This document shows positions 1 through 12,661 of a DNA stretch of 64,000 nt, piece after piece. Both the position numbers and the translations under genes were made by a program. Origin of the DNA: Penicillus capitatus (Eukaryota; Chlorophyta); assembly GCA_965649825.1 (NCBI GenBank), contig OZ287698.1:1240001-1304000 (forward strand). The letters are read 5' to 3'. A model generated the notes under the pieces. That model was given only the letters and a program-made list of their open reading frames with translations. It ran no database searches and was not told the DNA's origin. Each line of letters starts with the position of its first letter. Within the stretch, counting starts at the first letter, position 1.

Positions 1-233
1 AGCAGCATGAAAGCAATGTGCGTCTAGAGGGAAGCAATGGTGGAAGGGTTTAACCCTTTGATTAAGGAAACAGATGTTGTTAGGCTTCCATGCTGAAAAC
101 ACCCCGTAGTTCCTAAGAAACTTGAGCAGTTTAAGAAACTTTCCCCGACAACCAACTGAACGAACGAACAACCAGCCAACCAACCATTCGTCAGCAATTC
201 TTGATCTCCAGTAGCATCTCACCACTTTCGAAG

Positions 234-716
234 TCACAGTTCCCTCTCCAAGATCTCATTATTCTGTTCAGGATTTGCTGACATGGACCAACTGTGCTTG
301 CGCCGAACGCAACGAAAAGAAATTGTGGGCTCTTGGGGTTCGTTTTCGGGCATTTTTGTCAGCGTAGCGATTTTGCCGTAGCGTGGCTGTTGCCCTTCAG
401 GGGTAGGTATAAGTGAGAGTCTCTGTAAAGCGTCTGTCGTTTGCTGTTCTGCGACCGTCGTTTGCTTTGTCAAACAGATTTGCAATCGGCGCCGACGGCT
501 GCGATCCGACAAGACGTCACCTGTCGCTGTGCGTTTCTTGCCCAATGCCAGCGCCGATTCTCCGTGCTCCGTCTTCCAAACCTCCGAGAGCTGCGGAAAC
601 GAACGCGACTTTGAGGGATAGTAACGTGACAGTCTGCCGCGTTTCGTCGGTTTCCACGCAGCTGTCTTCCCAGCAAGGCTGTTGAGTGCAAATTTCGATA
701 TCTCTTGTTCTGTCAT
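234..716 (-). CDS. hypothetical protein, 160 aa
   Basis: This is an uninterrupted 160-codon frame with an ATG start at 716. The protein is basic and polar, with an Arg-rich stretch (SRSRRR type) in the middle and no membrane segment. I do not recognise it. It lies at the window edge upstream of the divergent CCDC113-like gene, about 195 bp away. The residue composition is protein-like, but open frames on other strands overlap it, so it could be a chance ORF. Confidence 0.35.
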   Translation of the reverse strand: MTEQEISKFALNSLAGKTAAWKPTKRGRLSRYYPSKSRSFPQLSEVWKTEHGESALALGKKRTATGDVLSDRSRRRRLQICLTKQTTVAEQQTTDALQRLSLIPTPEGQQPRYGKIATLTKMPENEPQEPTISFRCVRRKHSWSMSANPEQNNEILEREL

Positions 717-910
717 GTCTGATGCAGCAGGACTACGCGATCATATTCGACCAGAAAAGTCCAATGCTCGAGATGTGACAAACGGCTACGACAACGACGC
801 GAAGAAGTAAATAGCACTAAGAGGGGGTCAACCCGCGTGTGAGCCACATCAAGACAGCGATGATCGATGTGGAATGACGTGGCAAAAACGAGGCAATCAG
901 CGAATTAGCC

Positions 911-2194
911 ATGACACTGGTAGGCGACGATCACGACGATGCCTACGATGACGATCGAGACGACGATCTCGAGCAGCTGGTGAATGCCGTCGCCGCGCAG
1001 CAATCATTAAAAGCGTTGTGGTCATAACAGATGGAACGGAATCAGTACCTCTCCCGGCAGAATTCGATTTTGACAAGTTTTCTCTACAGATGCGAAACGC
1101 CCAGCCAAGCTGTCATCGTTCGCTCTCTTTTACTAAGCTTACCTATAGATGCTCACAGGAAAGTGTAAACGAGGCGCTACACTTGTCCGTGGAAGAAAAG
1201 AGTGACATTGTTAACGAAGAGATCGAATGGTTGCAGCTGCAGATGAAAGATGTCGACATTGTGGACCTTATCACTCCTCAAAGAATCCTCGTGGTCGATT
1301 AGGAGGCTGCTCGTGGAGAGGAAAAGCTACAAGCATTGAAGGACGCACTGGAGGAATATGCGAATCAAGTCATCGATGTTCAGCACGATGCACAGGGCTT
1401 CGATCGTCACATCGTTCAAGGTGTTGTTCAAGCACATCTGCCTGTTTATCAACGAAGGCAGAAGATTCTGAAGTGGCACAGACAGTGTCGCACGCATCTC
1501 TGTGATCAGCATCCAATGGCGCAGGTTCTTTTCGGATCGCGTACAGAAGAGAAAATCGGATCGTGAGAAGATCACACTGAGACTTGGCCAACAGCATCTC
1601 GTTATTAAAAAGCTGCAGAAGCTTGTGAGAGACATGGAATCGAGTGAGGCTGTACATATCGTGGATTTTGAGAAAATGAAGATCGAGAATCGTCAGCTGC
1701 TCGATCTCCTTCAGGAAAAGAATGAGGAACTTATGGAGCGAAAGCTTTCGACAGCTAAAGCCATTCAAGTGCGATCGGCATCGCTCGACGACTCTGCTGT
1801 ATTCGCCTTCAGAAACTCAACGACGTGAAACGCGCTCTGTCGGAAGCGGAGCGCCAGAGGCAGGGGCTCGAGGACAGAAGGAGAGAGATGGCTAAAGATC
1901 GTGCAAAGTGTGACCTGCATTCCGCTGAGCTGCGGGAAAGGGAAGCCAAATTCAATCGGCAATTACAGCAGGCCATCATCCGAAACCGCGACCTGTGACC
2001 TCACTCTCTGCGCGTCATATGTTCCAAGAACTCGTCTCTCTGTGTTTAGCGACAAACCAGAGATCACTTCTTACATTCAATTGAAGGCAGAAGTCGATGG
2101 ACTGCAGAAACAAGTGAACGAATGGCAACGGAAAGTGAACATCGCATCGTCGATGCGCAAGAAAACAAAGTCGTCTGCCGTTACTTCACAATGA
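911..2194 (+). CDS. CCDC113/CFAP263-like ciliary coiled-coil protein
   Basis: This is a multi-exon gene starting at ATG 911, with an acidic N-terminus (Asp-rich run) followed by coiled coil. A 42-nt intron (989-1030) and one near 1258-1302 restore the frame. Around 1610-1770 the text VDFEKMKIENRQLLDLLQ and the following KNEELMERKL match the core of the CCDC113/CCDC96 coiled-coil family (DUF4201), including the typical dxDFexLKIEN signature. The last exon (SYIQLKAEVDGLQKQV) matches the family C-terminus. In animals and algae these proteins sit on the ciliary axoneme, near the N-DRC and radial spokes, and at centriolar satellites. The frame between 1330 and 1560 is the least certain part. The stop overlaps the tail of the convergent LeuRS gene. 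Confidence 0.75.
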
Positions 2195-5100
2195 TGTTGA
2201 TGATCCTGTCCGGGACAAAAATGACTTTCTGCACGTCCTTCCCCTCTATAAACCTCTGAGTGAACTGTGCCTGGATGGCAACGGAGAAGGCAGTGTCTTC
2301 ATCTGCCCCCTTGACCACTTTGACTGTTCCACGCTTTTTTCCGTTGATCTGAACAGGCAGGTCGATGCTGGCAACCTGTAGATGAGTGTCCTTCCATTCT
2401 GGCCAAGGGACGTAGGATAGAGAATCGCCGTGGCCCATTCTCTCCCAGAGCTCCTCTGCCAGATGCGGTGCGTAGGGAGCCAGCAACAAAACGAAGGGTT
2501 CCATCAACGATCGTGGCTTTATCTTCCATTTCTGCGCGGCGTTGGCAAATTCCATCATCGCAGAGATGGCTGTATTGAATCTCATTCCTTCGGTATCTTC
2601 TGTCACCTGTCCAGGGAGAAATGTCACGTCAGAGACCCTCCTATGTATGCGGCTAGCACTTTTTTGATGGTGGAATGCAAAACAAAGAGCTGATCTGCTG
2701 TGGGATCGTTATCGACCATCTCCGATGCATAGATTCGATAGACACGTGCCAGAAATCGATGAACGCCTTCTACGTTGCCCGTATTCCACACCTGAACAAG
2801 AATCACTCTCCATTGCTGTATGTCTTAAAAGACAGAGGCCCTCTATTCATTACCTTGGTGTCTGTGAGGGGACCCATGAACATTTCGTAGAGCCTCAGCG
2901 AATCGGCACCATATTGAAACACAATATCGTCTGGATTGATCACATTTCCGCGGCTCTTGCTCATCTTGAAAGAGCGAGCATAGACTGGAGCAGTTGGATC
3001 AGAAAGCAAAAGACAGTCAGATCCCTTTCGAATAATTTCTGATTCCGACAGCCTGGGTATCCATCCATATAGGAGTACAGAAAGGCAGGAGGCAATTCAG
3101 TACCTCATGGCTGTTGAATGGGGGGTCCCTTCCTTCACGTAATGACCGTCTGCATCTTTGTATGCGATGTATTCCACTTCTCCCAGAATCATTCCTTGAC
3201 TGACCAGCCTCTTGAACGGTTCCTTTGTGGACACCACGCCCAAATCATAGAGAACCTGACATACAGTGGGTGCATCAGATTTAGGTTGATGACAGCACGA
3301 TGTAGACTTTGTGCCAGAAACGTGCGTAGAGCAGGTGGAGAACGGCATGTTCTGTACCACCTACATACAAATCGACCGGCATCCAGTACTTCTCGAGCTC
3401 CGGATCCACAAGGGCTTCGTTATTGGACGGATCGATGAATCGTAGATAATACCAACACGATCCAGCCCACTGCGGCATCGTGGACGTTTCGCGCACGGCA
3501 GGTCGCTGCGTTCGGGAATCGAAGGTCTCGACCCAGTCTCTCCTATTGGCCAACGGCGAATCTGGAGTGCCACTTGGCCTGAAGTCATCGATGTCGGGCA
3601 AAACCAAGGGCAACTCTTCTTCAGGTATACCCACAGGAACCTAATGCATGATCCATCCATGTCGTGTTGGCAGTTGGCATCGGAACCCACGTCTGATCCT
3701 TGAGGATAGATCAGTGGAAAAGGCTCACCCCAGTAACGCTGACGTGCAAAGAGCCAGTCCCTTAGTTTAAAGTTCACTCTCTTTTCGCCCAGATTCCTTT
3801 CCTTGAGCCATGCAATCATCTTATCGATAGCGACAGCACTCTCGCATCCATCCAGAGACAATCCGGTGTCGGGATTCGAAGAATGCACACAGATTCCACG
3901 ATCTGCACGAACATACATCTCAGGATAACCCCTTGCAATGTGCCGGACCTGTATAAGGCAGTTCTGGATCCGGGGAGGCAAGAGAGGGAGCGATGACAGA
4001 TCGAATCGGCAGACGATGTCTCTGAGCAAAGTCAAAATCGCGATCGTCGTGTGCCGGAACTGCCATGATAGCACCACTTCCGTAGCTTCCCAGCACGTAA
4101 TCTGCCACCCAAATCGGAATCTCTTCATTCGATGCAGGATTCACAGCATAGGTTCCTCATCACAGCAACGCCACTTAGAATCACGTTCCCTGTGCCACAC
4201 ATAGGCAGACCTGTGAAGACACCGCTCTTCTCTTTCTGCAATTCCGTTCTCTCCAAATCTGATTTCCGAGCAGCCTGCTGCACGTATGCCGTCACAGCCT
4301 CTTTCTGATCCACAGATGTCAATCTCGTCAGGAGTTTGTGCTCTGGAGCCAGCACCAGGTACGTCGCTCCGAAGAGCGTATCCGGTCGCGTCGTAAAGAC
4401 GATCAGTTTCAAGGCCTCGTCGTTGTCGGCAGCGTTGGCTGAAAATGTGATCTCGGCGCCCTGAAATGACAAAGTGATCGACGTCAGGGATGGAATGTGT
4501 TTCACTTCAGACCGTCCGATCCAATTCCGCTGCATATCTTTGATGCTCTGACTCCAATCCAGCTCATCCAAGTCCTCCAGCAAACGATCCGCGTATTCTG
4601 TAATTCTCAACATCCATTGCTTCATGGGGAGACGGATGACAGGATGATCTCCTCGTTCACTCTTTCCGTCAATCACTTCTTCATTCGCCAGGACTGTCCC
4701 CAATGCAGGACACCAATTGACTGGCACTTCTGCCTGATAGGCCAAGCCGCGTTCAAAGAGCTTCAAAAAAATCCACTGCGTCCATCTGCCAGCGGTGCAC
4801 AGTCAGTGACAAACGACGAAGCCCATCGCAGCAGCATGACTTGTAATAGGAAGGATCTGTGGTGGAGATTTCTCTGTCCCAGTCGTAAGAGAAGCCAAGA
4901 GACTGCAGCTGCTCTCTGAAACGTCTGATGTTCTTCTCTGTTGTCTCTCTTGGATGTGTGTTGGTCTAAGACGACAGGTCTGTTCTGAACGTGTCTGAGA
5001 GGTCGTTGTGCGAAGGGATGATACCTTTAAGGCATACTGCTCAGCAGGGAGACCAAAGGCATCCCATCCCATTGGATGGAGGACGTTGTAGCCTTGGGCG

Positions 5101-5619
5101 CGTTTGTACCGTGCCAAGATATCTGTCGCTGTGTAGCCTTCCGGATGCCCCACATGCAAACCCGATCCACTGATCGACAAAACGTTCGAGATCTCTCGGA
5201 TCAAGTGTGATTGAAATGTGTGACCTTGGATATGGGAACATGTCGAGAATGTAGTACTTAGGCTTCGATGTGTCTGGCTGTTGATCTGTTCGAAATGTCT
5301 TGTGCTGTGCCCAGTACTTTTGCCATTTCTGTTCGATCTCTGCAAAGGGATAGGCAGTGGACCGCGCTCTCTCTTTGACCGAAGGACTCTCTGTCTTCAC
5401 AGAAGCGACTGTGTCTCCTTTGACCGAGGAATCCGCGTTCTCGTCGGTCTGTGTGACAGAATGGCTTTCAGTTGAGGAAGCTACATGACAAGTACGTCGC
5501 GTCGACAGGGCACGCGCGTCAGCTTCGCAGCGAGATTTCCAAACGGAACATCGTCGACGCGTCGACGTATGGCCGCACAGCTGCGTGAGAGCTTTTCTCC
5601 GAGCAGTGCTGGCAAACAT
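2181..5619 (-). CDS. LARS2: leucyl-tRNA synthetase, bacterial/organellar type
   Basis: It charges tRNA-Leu with leucine. From the ATG at 5619 the protein begins [14 protein letters not shown] and continues rich in Arg and Ser, as in a mitochondrial or plastid targeting peptide. Visible class I motifs are the HIGH-like segment [16 protein letters not shown] and the KMSKS loop ([16 protein letters not shown]). The CP1 editing domain follows the catalytic WD/YY region ([18 protein letters not shown]), and [19 protein letters not shown] is typical of the bacterial form. About ten introns of 45-70 nt interrupt it, for example 5170-5224, each placed by restoring conserved blocks. The C-terminal anticodon-binding domain ends INIIVK. 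It is convergent with the CCDC113-like gene and overlaps it by 14 bp. Cytosolic LeuRS is a different, archaeal-like protein, so this one should serve an organelle. Confidence 0.95.
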
Positions 5620-5699
5620 CGAAGCCCTGATCTCGTCGTTGTACGACACACTCAGCAACGGTTAAGTGAAGGACGTTCGATAGACGAACGAGATGATGG

Positions 5700-8600
5700 T
5701 TACAATAGATCGAATGGTCCGTGTCCTTGTTCAAGGCATACTTGCTGATACTCTTCTTTCACAAAGAGATGGCCACATTTGCCAACGCAAAGAGGAAGAG
5801 AATGGTCCATGATCTTGAAGAAACGGAATTTGGAACAAGAGGCACGGGTGTAGGGTTGAGCGGCAATTAAGACGTCATGTGACGAGAGCCTCTTTAATTG
5901 AGCGAGATTCAATGAGATGTCGACGGTCAGTTGTGCCTCTACCGATCCGAAAGGATCACTGGAAGATCCAGCGTCGCTGTCAGAAGAGCCATCCAACCGG
6001 AGAATCTGAGGCTCGATCTCATCAGAGGCGAATTTCGACGCCTTGGGGGCCTCGATTCCCTTCGATGCGATGGCAGCGAGAGCGTCCTCGATCGAAACGT
6101 CATCGTCGATGACGAATTCGACGACGGGGAGACGTTCAAATGTGAGAAAGCATCGCGAGAACGGTGCTCCACAGAGCGAACACGAGTCATCCTAAAGGCA
6201 GGACGCTGAAAGGGGCGCTTTTATCAGTTTCTACCTCGAGATGTGTCATCTCGATCGTCTCATTGCAACGATAGCAAAGAGAATGAAGCTCTTGTGCATC
6301 AAGACAGTTCAGATTCGATCGTTTGAGTGTCTCAATCTGCACTTCTTCCTGAAAGTCAGTGAACGGCAGTACTGTATAGGAGAAGACAAAACGAAGAGCA
6401 CATACCTGCCACGCTACGGGCAGATAGTATCGACAGAGACGTTCGACAGCGAGCTTGGCCGTTCGATCGGCACCGACCGATTGTGCCGTCTTGAACAGAA
6501 CATAAAGTACATGCGACACTCGGACGCCCTGTGTCTTCTCTCACACATGACAGAGATCGCCGAATAACGACATGACCTTCGGTATTTTGGCCTTCGGATT
6601 CGTGATCTGAGCGGCCAGATAGCGCGAGGCATTGAAGAGCGTACCGACGTCCGTTATGGGAAAGGGAGAACGGAGAGATGCGTGTATGAGATGGTAGGCA
6701 CAGTAAATCTCAGAAACGCGCATCGAGTCTTCAGCGTCCGATGCGTCTTCGGCCAGAGATGCCAATCTCCAGTAGAGGCGGGATGCGTCATCGAACAGTT
6801 GAAGAGCAGCTTTGGAATGGCCAAGCTCTCTAAGCAATGCTCTCGCCTTGTCCACTCTACTGCCCTTCGCATAGATGTCCGCCGCTTGTAAGAATGCGTC
6901 CCTCTCTATCAGCCATTCCGCCTCTGCCAGACACACCTGATCGACGAGAGCCGCCCCATCAGCTGCAGCTTTGGCCTTCTCCCACTGAGCTGTCGTGCAA
7001 TAGAACTGCACAGGGAAATCGTTGATCCGTGCTGCTGTTGCGGGACAGACACTTTGACGAGATCGTGTTTTGCGTCAAGTCGTTGCAGGAGGTTCTCCGA
7101 CATCTCGTCGTCTTGCATTTCGAAACTCAGTTCTGCTGATCGTCTCAACAGATCGGTGTGCTCGTTCCCCATACCGTCTGTCAAAAACCGTAGCGCATCC
7201 GGCCACTTGTTTTGCTGAACGAGGCAGAAAGCGCGTTCGTAGTCTCCTGAACGAACATACAGCTCGAATGCTTCACGGTCGTCACTGGACTGTTCACTCC
7301 ACTGAGCCTGATCACGAATCAGCTCCTAAACATCCATCCCAGTCCATCGTCTCATAAAGAACTGCTCCCACCTTGACAGCTCCGTCTATCGCCGTCGCAT
7401 CGCATCGCTTCTCTCCTTTCTCCGAGAAGAACTGCGCCCACCGTTGTCCTGCTTCGTGACGCTTCATTTCCCGAAATACATTCAGCGCCTTCTCCATCTC
7501 GCCCTTCTCGGCGTACACCGTTGCTGCATCGTCAAGTCGTCCCTATGACACAACGAACGCTTTCAATTCGGACCGTTCGCTTTCGAGACGAACCAAGTAG
7601 CAGTAGACTTCGGCGAAGTAGGAGGCCGAGTGCTCGTCACTCTTCATGTTTTCGAGTCTTTCGACGAGATCCAGCGAAGGCATGTCTCGAATCTTCCTGA
7701 AGCATTTCGTGGCGATTGTGGTCTCTTTCGCAAGCAGACACGAAATGCCGAGCTGCTTCCAATCGTCTTCCGTCGAGGCAAGACACAAAACTCCGTACGC
7801 TTCGTCGAAACGTCCCTTCTCCAGATACCTTCGCTGTTGCAACAACCGTTAACGACAAAGGTTTGCGATACTCGTTGTTTCTGCGTACCTCTGCGCATGC
7901 ATCGTCGATGAAACGGTGACGGTCGTCACGGTTGATCCGTGACGCGTGTAGAGCAGAGATCCGGGAAAACCGAGCACACATCCGTCGACGGCCAAGCGAA
8001 CGGCTGCGTGATCGGACGCCTTTATCTGAATCGCATCAGCGCTACCAAATGCAAGCATATCATCGAAACGACGATTCCAGGCAACACTGTGTGCGTTCTG
8101 ACCAACGATCTCCCATATCTTCTGCCGAGTTCGTATGTCGCAGACAAACAGAGTACCCTCGGCATCCGTCATAGCGATCTTGGAGCCATCTCTGTTACGA
8201 TCCAGGGCATGGATTGCTTCAGAGTGCTCGAGAAGGAGCTGCGGGATGCTGTTGTGTGGACGAACGATCAACACATGTCCGTTGCGGCATCCAACAAGCA
8301 ATGTCTCGTGTCTGGGCGGACCGTTCATCACTGCAATACATGAGATCTCGGCGTACAGTCTGTGCTCGGCGACAATTGTTCCTTCCAGATCCAAGACCTG
8401 TATCTGGGAATCGTATGTGCAGTAGACATGATGTCTGGTGACGGCAACCAATCGCCACCACTTCGAGAGTGTGTGTCGATGCGTCATCCGTGGTGGATGT
8501 TTAGAGGACAGAGCATAGATCAGAATCTGTTCCCCAGCTTGCACAGCCAATCGTCCCTACGGCGATGCCTTCAGCTAGGGTCGATGTGAATAGGGGATGA

Positions 8601-9794
8601 ATGACCAGATGGAGACAGAAGTGCCGGATCAGTTGCGTGGAAGATACGGTTGTCTTGTCGTCGCGAGGAAGGCGCTGAATGGAGACGGCGTTCCACGATT
8701 CTCTCTGTGCGAACCAGTCCCCATGAATCGTGTACTCGTTTTTCCACTGAAGGCTGTACACCGATATGGTGCCATCATTGGTTCCAATGGCCAGAAACGT
8801 CTTTTCGTCTATGCTGATAATTTGGGCGCTCCATACCCAAGCGTCTCGTACGACTAGCTCGAGGACCTCGACGCCGTCTGCGCTCCACAGACATGCCCTT
8901 TTGTCGGTCCCTCCGATCAGTAAAGGCCCTGCATCACACATCTGACATTGGCGATCTCCAAGATGGGAAAAGAATGACCTGATGGAGACAGAAGTGTGAG
9001 AGAATATGGTGAGCAAGGAAGCTGCATCTCGGAAAGCGTCTCTCCTTTCATAGAGTGCGATGAGAGAAGACCGTTCCAGCAACCGACCACGAGCACCGGA
9101 CGGGGCACATCTGCTCTTGTGGACCATGCGAGTGTCCACGCAGGAGCATCTCTTTGGAACGCCAACTATTGAAGCTACCATCAGCAGACATGACGTGCAT
9201 GAATACCGTTTTCACTTTCTCTCTCGCTTCTGCGTCGCGAATCGAAATGCGGCCATTAAAGTGCCCAAGAGCAAGGTATTGGCCGTCTGCGGTCCAGGCA
9301 AGGGACAGAATCTTGGAGGTGACCGTGTGTTTAGCAACCGATCGCTGCTTGGCATGCCACATTCCCAGATCTGTCGTCGCTCCACTGGCCAGCTGCTGCG
9401 TCACTGGATTAAAGGCAAGGCATTGTATGCTCTCTTGGTGCGTGTACTTGACCAAGCCTTCGAGCTTCGACGTCCAAATAATGACCGTCTTGTCGGCTCC
9501 CCCCGAAGCGATCAGCGTTCCATCCGACGAACAAGAAAGGCAATACACAACTTCCTTGTGCCCTGGAACACTATCCGCGTAGTGCCGATGTATAGAGTGA
9601 GCGAGCGACACAGTCAGAGGACCTTTCAATGTTCGACCGACCGTCCCCGTATCTCGGTCAAATGCGTAAACACGGTCGCCGATACCGCAGAAGATACGAG
9701 CGCCATCTGGTGACCAAACGACGGCGTAACATGGCGCCGCATCATCGACGGTTTTCAGCAGTGGCTTCTGTTCCCACAACAAACGCACCTCCAT
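5700..9794 (-). CDS. IFT122: intraflagellar transport protein IFT122 (IFT-A)
   Basis: This is a WD40-repeat plus TPR-like subunit of the IFT-A complex, which drives retrograde transport in cilia. The N-terminus from ATG 9794 has successive WD repeats: GHKEVVYCLSCSSDGTLIAS, then DKTVIIWTSKLEGLVKYTH, then QCLAFNPVTQQLASG and DGQYLALGHFNGRISIRD. These match IFT122 closely and fit IFT140 or WDR35 less well. The middle is helical repeat sequence spread over several short exons. The C-terminus holds the zinc-binding-like end (LCVGKCGHLFVKEEYQQVC, GHGPF) that closes IFT122. The CDS spans about 4.1 kb, consistent with the roughly 1,200-aa family length after short introns are removed. It implies the organism builds a flagellum. 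Confidence 0.9.
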
Positions 9795-9839
9795 CTGTCG
9801 TCAACGTTTGCACGGATGTCGCAGCTGACGTCACTTTGC

Positions 9840-11010
9840 TGTTCGGCAAGACATGCTCAACGGAAACACGACGAACATTAAACGCTCGTTTTGCAACGGG
9901 GATAGAAGAAGACACGTCGGACAGTTTTCTTGTGGCTCTCCATCTCGGAGATAGTGCCGTTCGGTGCGGATTCTGTCGAAACTTCGGAGATAGTAATTAC
10001 ATCGTCGAACGGTCTCGGTTCGTTCACTTCGCTGGAAGTACCGCATATCCGGACGTCATTTTAACGCTTTCGGTAACAACCGTTACGTTTTGCATCACTC
10101 ATTCTCTGCAATCCATCCGTCGTGTTCAACGACACCCGTCAACAGTACCGACCTACTTACTGGTCACACAGCATTCGCGTGTGCGTCGCTGTCGCTGAAG
10201 CAGACGGATTGCAACGCACTCAGCCGATGCTTCTCGTGGAATTAACGGACGCGATGGAATAAAGGGCCGCCTTCGTCGCTTACTCTTGAGCGTCTCTTTG
10301 TCGAACAGCTCCTGAGGTTGTGCTTTCCGCAGGTTCACTTGCGAGAAACGCGTTTCTTTACATAGACGATCGGCACGATGCTTGCTTTATTTGTCCAGCA
10401 CTTACGCTTGCGTTTCTTTCCTGTCGTCTAGTGTTGTCAACGGCTTCGTGGACCAGCTCCTCTGACAGAAGCGACGTGATCGAAGAAGAGACCGTTCAGG
10501 TTGACGGGGATCGACTTTGGTGTCGTCGTAGATTCTCGAGATCCGTCATCCTCATCGAGAGGTATCTTCTATCCTGTAAACAATGTAGCAGAAGAGGTGC
10601 ATGTCGTTATGCTATTCGTTGTTGTCTCTGGTGGAACTCTGAATCCAGTCCATGCTTTGGCGATTCAGCTGTCCCCAACAATGCAAGAACTCTAGACACG
10701 TCCACGTCGATCAGTCGATAACATCTCTGTCGTCATGTGACAACGACATCCTCAATCTACTGGCATTTCGAGCAATGCAGCGTCTCTTTCGTCGTCTACG
10801 GTTCTTCCGATGCGTATGCATCGCCTCAAATATCCTTGTGTTTTGAAGGAAGGATTGTCTTCCTGAAGGGCAGTCCACTTAGTGTACATTCGCCTCGATC
10901 GGTATCGATGACGGTACTGATGCATGCGATGATCCATTGTTGCAGATATCGTGGGATTCTCCGCTGTCCGTTTGGAGATGTTCTCGTTCGTTATGCCTCC
11001 CGCCAAGCAG
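9840..11010 (-). CDS. hypothetical spliced gene or genes, structure uncertain
   Basis: Several protein-like exon candidates lie on this strand upstream of IFT122. One candidate begins at the ATG MDHRMHQYRH (about 10,961) and reads through FKTQGYLRRCIRIGR; removing a 34-nt intron at its end adds CYRLIDVDVSRVLAL before a stop near 10,616. A second set includes QELVHEAVDNTRRQER and QELFDKETLK joined to ASAECVAIRLLQRQRR, with consensus donors GTAAGT and GTAAGC. I do not recognise the proteins and could not join all exons in one frame. They may belong to two small genes. Transcript data would be decisive. Confidence 0.3.
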
Positions 11011-12661
11011 GGCCCACCGTTTTAATGCATTGACCTTCTAAAACACCGCCTGCATGACCTTTAAATTCTGTTCAAAGACCATGTGAATAGAGAAGACATC
11101 AGTAGCGCTTTGATTCTATTGGATCTTTAAGAAGAGATGATGACGGTATATGTCAATGTCTGACATGCAGAAGGAGGATTTCACCTGAACCAACCCACAA
11201 TACGTCATCACTGGCCTTGCTTTGAGATGCACTTTTCTACGCGGGTCTAAATACACGAGAAGTGGCTGTTGACCCTATCCTTGTCTGTATTGTCAATAGC
11301 TCCACTGAAACAATTGAATGTCGGCATCGATAGAATGCCATACAATTTTAATATCGTGATCAGAGCCGCCATAATTGTTGGTGGCTTATCCGTCAATGAA
11401 GACTTCCCTAACACGCTGCCGATCCTCAAGAGAAATCCGTTCAGCTTCGACGGTGACGCATCATTGTCAGAAGCAGGGAAGAACAACGCTCATCGTTGCA
11501 TAACTCTTGTTCCCTGAACGATAGGAATTGCCAGTTAGTCTATGAAGCTCAGCGCTTTCAGAAAGCCTCTACAGAATGCAACTTCTCCTACATCATGTAA
11601 AGAAGATGAAGATTGATTTCTGTAACGTCAATGAAGATCGTATGACGTCAGTGGATAGGTTAGATTCGTCTGCAGGAGAAAAGAAGGAAGGTGGTGCATT
11701 TGAAGGAGATGTCATACCTTCGGCAAAAAAAGAATGCGCACGATGGGAAACGCGTAACGATCAAGACTGAATGGATCTGTTTAGAAGAATGGAATACATG
11801 TGGGTCATCTTTTCTTGTTGGAGCTCCTAAGGAGTCCGATTCGAGCACATGTCTCCACAAGACACCACTGAACCGCACTCAAAATCAGCCAAGTGTTTTG
11901 GACACAGTACAGACATCTGTTTTGGTTGCCATTTCTCAGATACTGTGCAGGCATCTCTCTATCTTATTCGATTTATCCATCGCTGAGGGCGATGGTTGCC
12001 ATAACGATGTGTCCGCGTCCTCAATTAAAGGCAAGGTAGCTACCACTCGCATTCTCTGCCACTCAATGTCCTTTTCACATCCCGCATGCTATCATCACTT
12101 CTTCTGTTTTACTGACAAAGGATTCGGATGAAAACTCATCCTTACAGCGTTTCCGCCTCCTTATCGAACAAGATCTTCACTAAACAGCCATTCTCACTTG
12201 CACAAACACTGAACTGACAAGAATTGAAACATAAATGTTTGTTCTGGCTTCATGATATCTGAGAACTGTGTCATGGAGTTGCACAGATCGCCAAAATTGA
12301 GTCGGTCATTGATACTGATGGTATTCGATCGAAAGCTTTATCCCGTCAGGTCCGTCCACTTACATCAAGAGAGTTAAGTCATGGCATACATCTCACCGAG
12401 TGTCATATTACCCGTCCAACAAACTTCTGTCACGCGCCACTTTAAACAGTCAGCTGAGAAGGGATTGAATGTTGGTCGATATTCTAATCAGGTACAAGAA
12501 GAAGCGAAGTTGATCAAACAAGTCAGGAAACAAACACTTCGATCGCAGAGAACCCCGCCCATCCACTTTGCTGCTGCCCCTTGCCACATTCACCATCGTC
12601 GATCCTCTTCATCTCAATCACAAGTTCGCTGATTTTTTCAAGGAACCAGATGCTCCAGCAT
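11011..12661. other. region without a clear gene; one weak peroxidase-like exon
   Basis: This 1.65 kb stretch lacks a convincing gene. On the + strand, 11,269-11,517 encodes VGGLSVNEDF followed by NPFSFDGDASLSEAGK, which faintly resembles the HNxxExDASLTR region of heme peroxidase family 2, but no other part of that family is visible. A Glu/Lys-rich frame at 11,609-11,770 (+) and a 146-codon frame at 11,691-12,131 (+) overlap each other and are not supported by similarity. The tail toward 12,662 borders the 3' end of the MYB gene. Confidence 0.3.

Noticed and set aside
9629-10198. A 189-codon plus-strand frame opposite the start of IFT122
   Set aside because: The first 160 bases are antisense to conserved WD40 sequence, and the rest has no protein-like similarity. 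It is probably a shadow frame.
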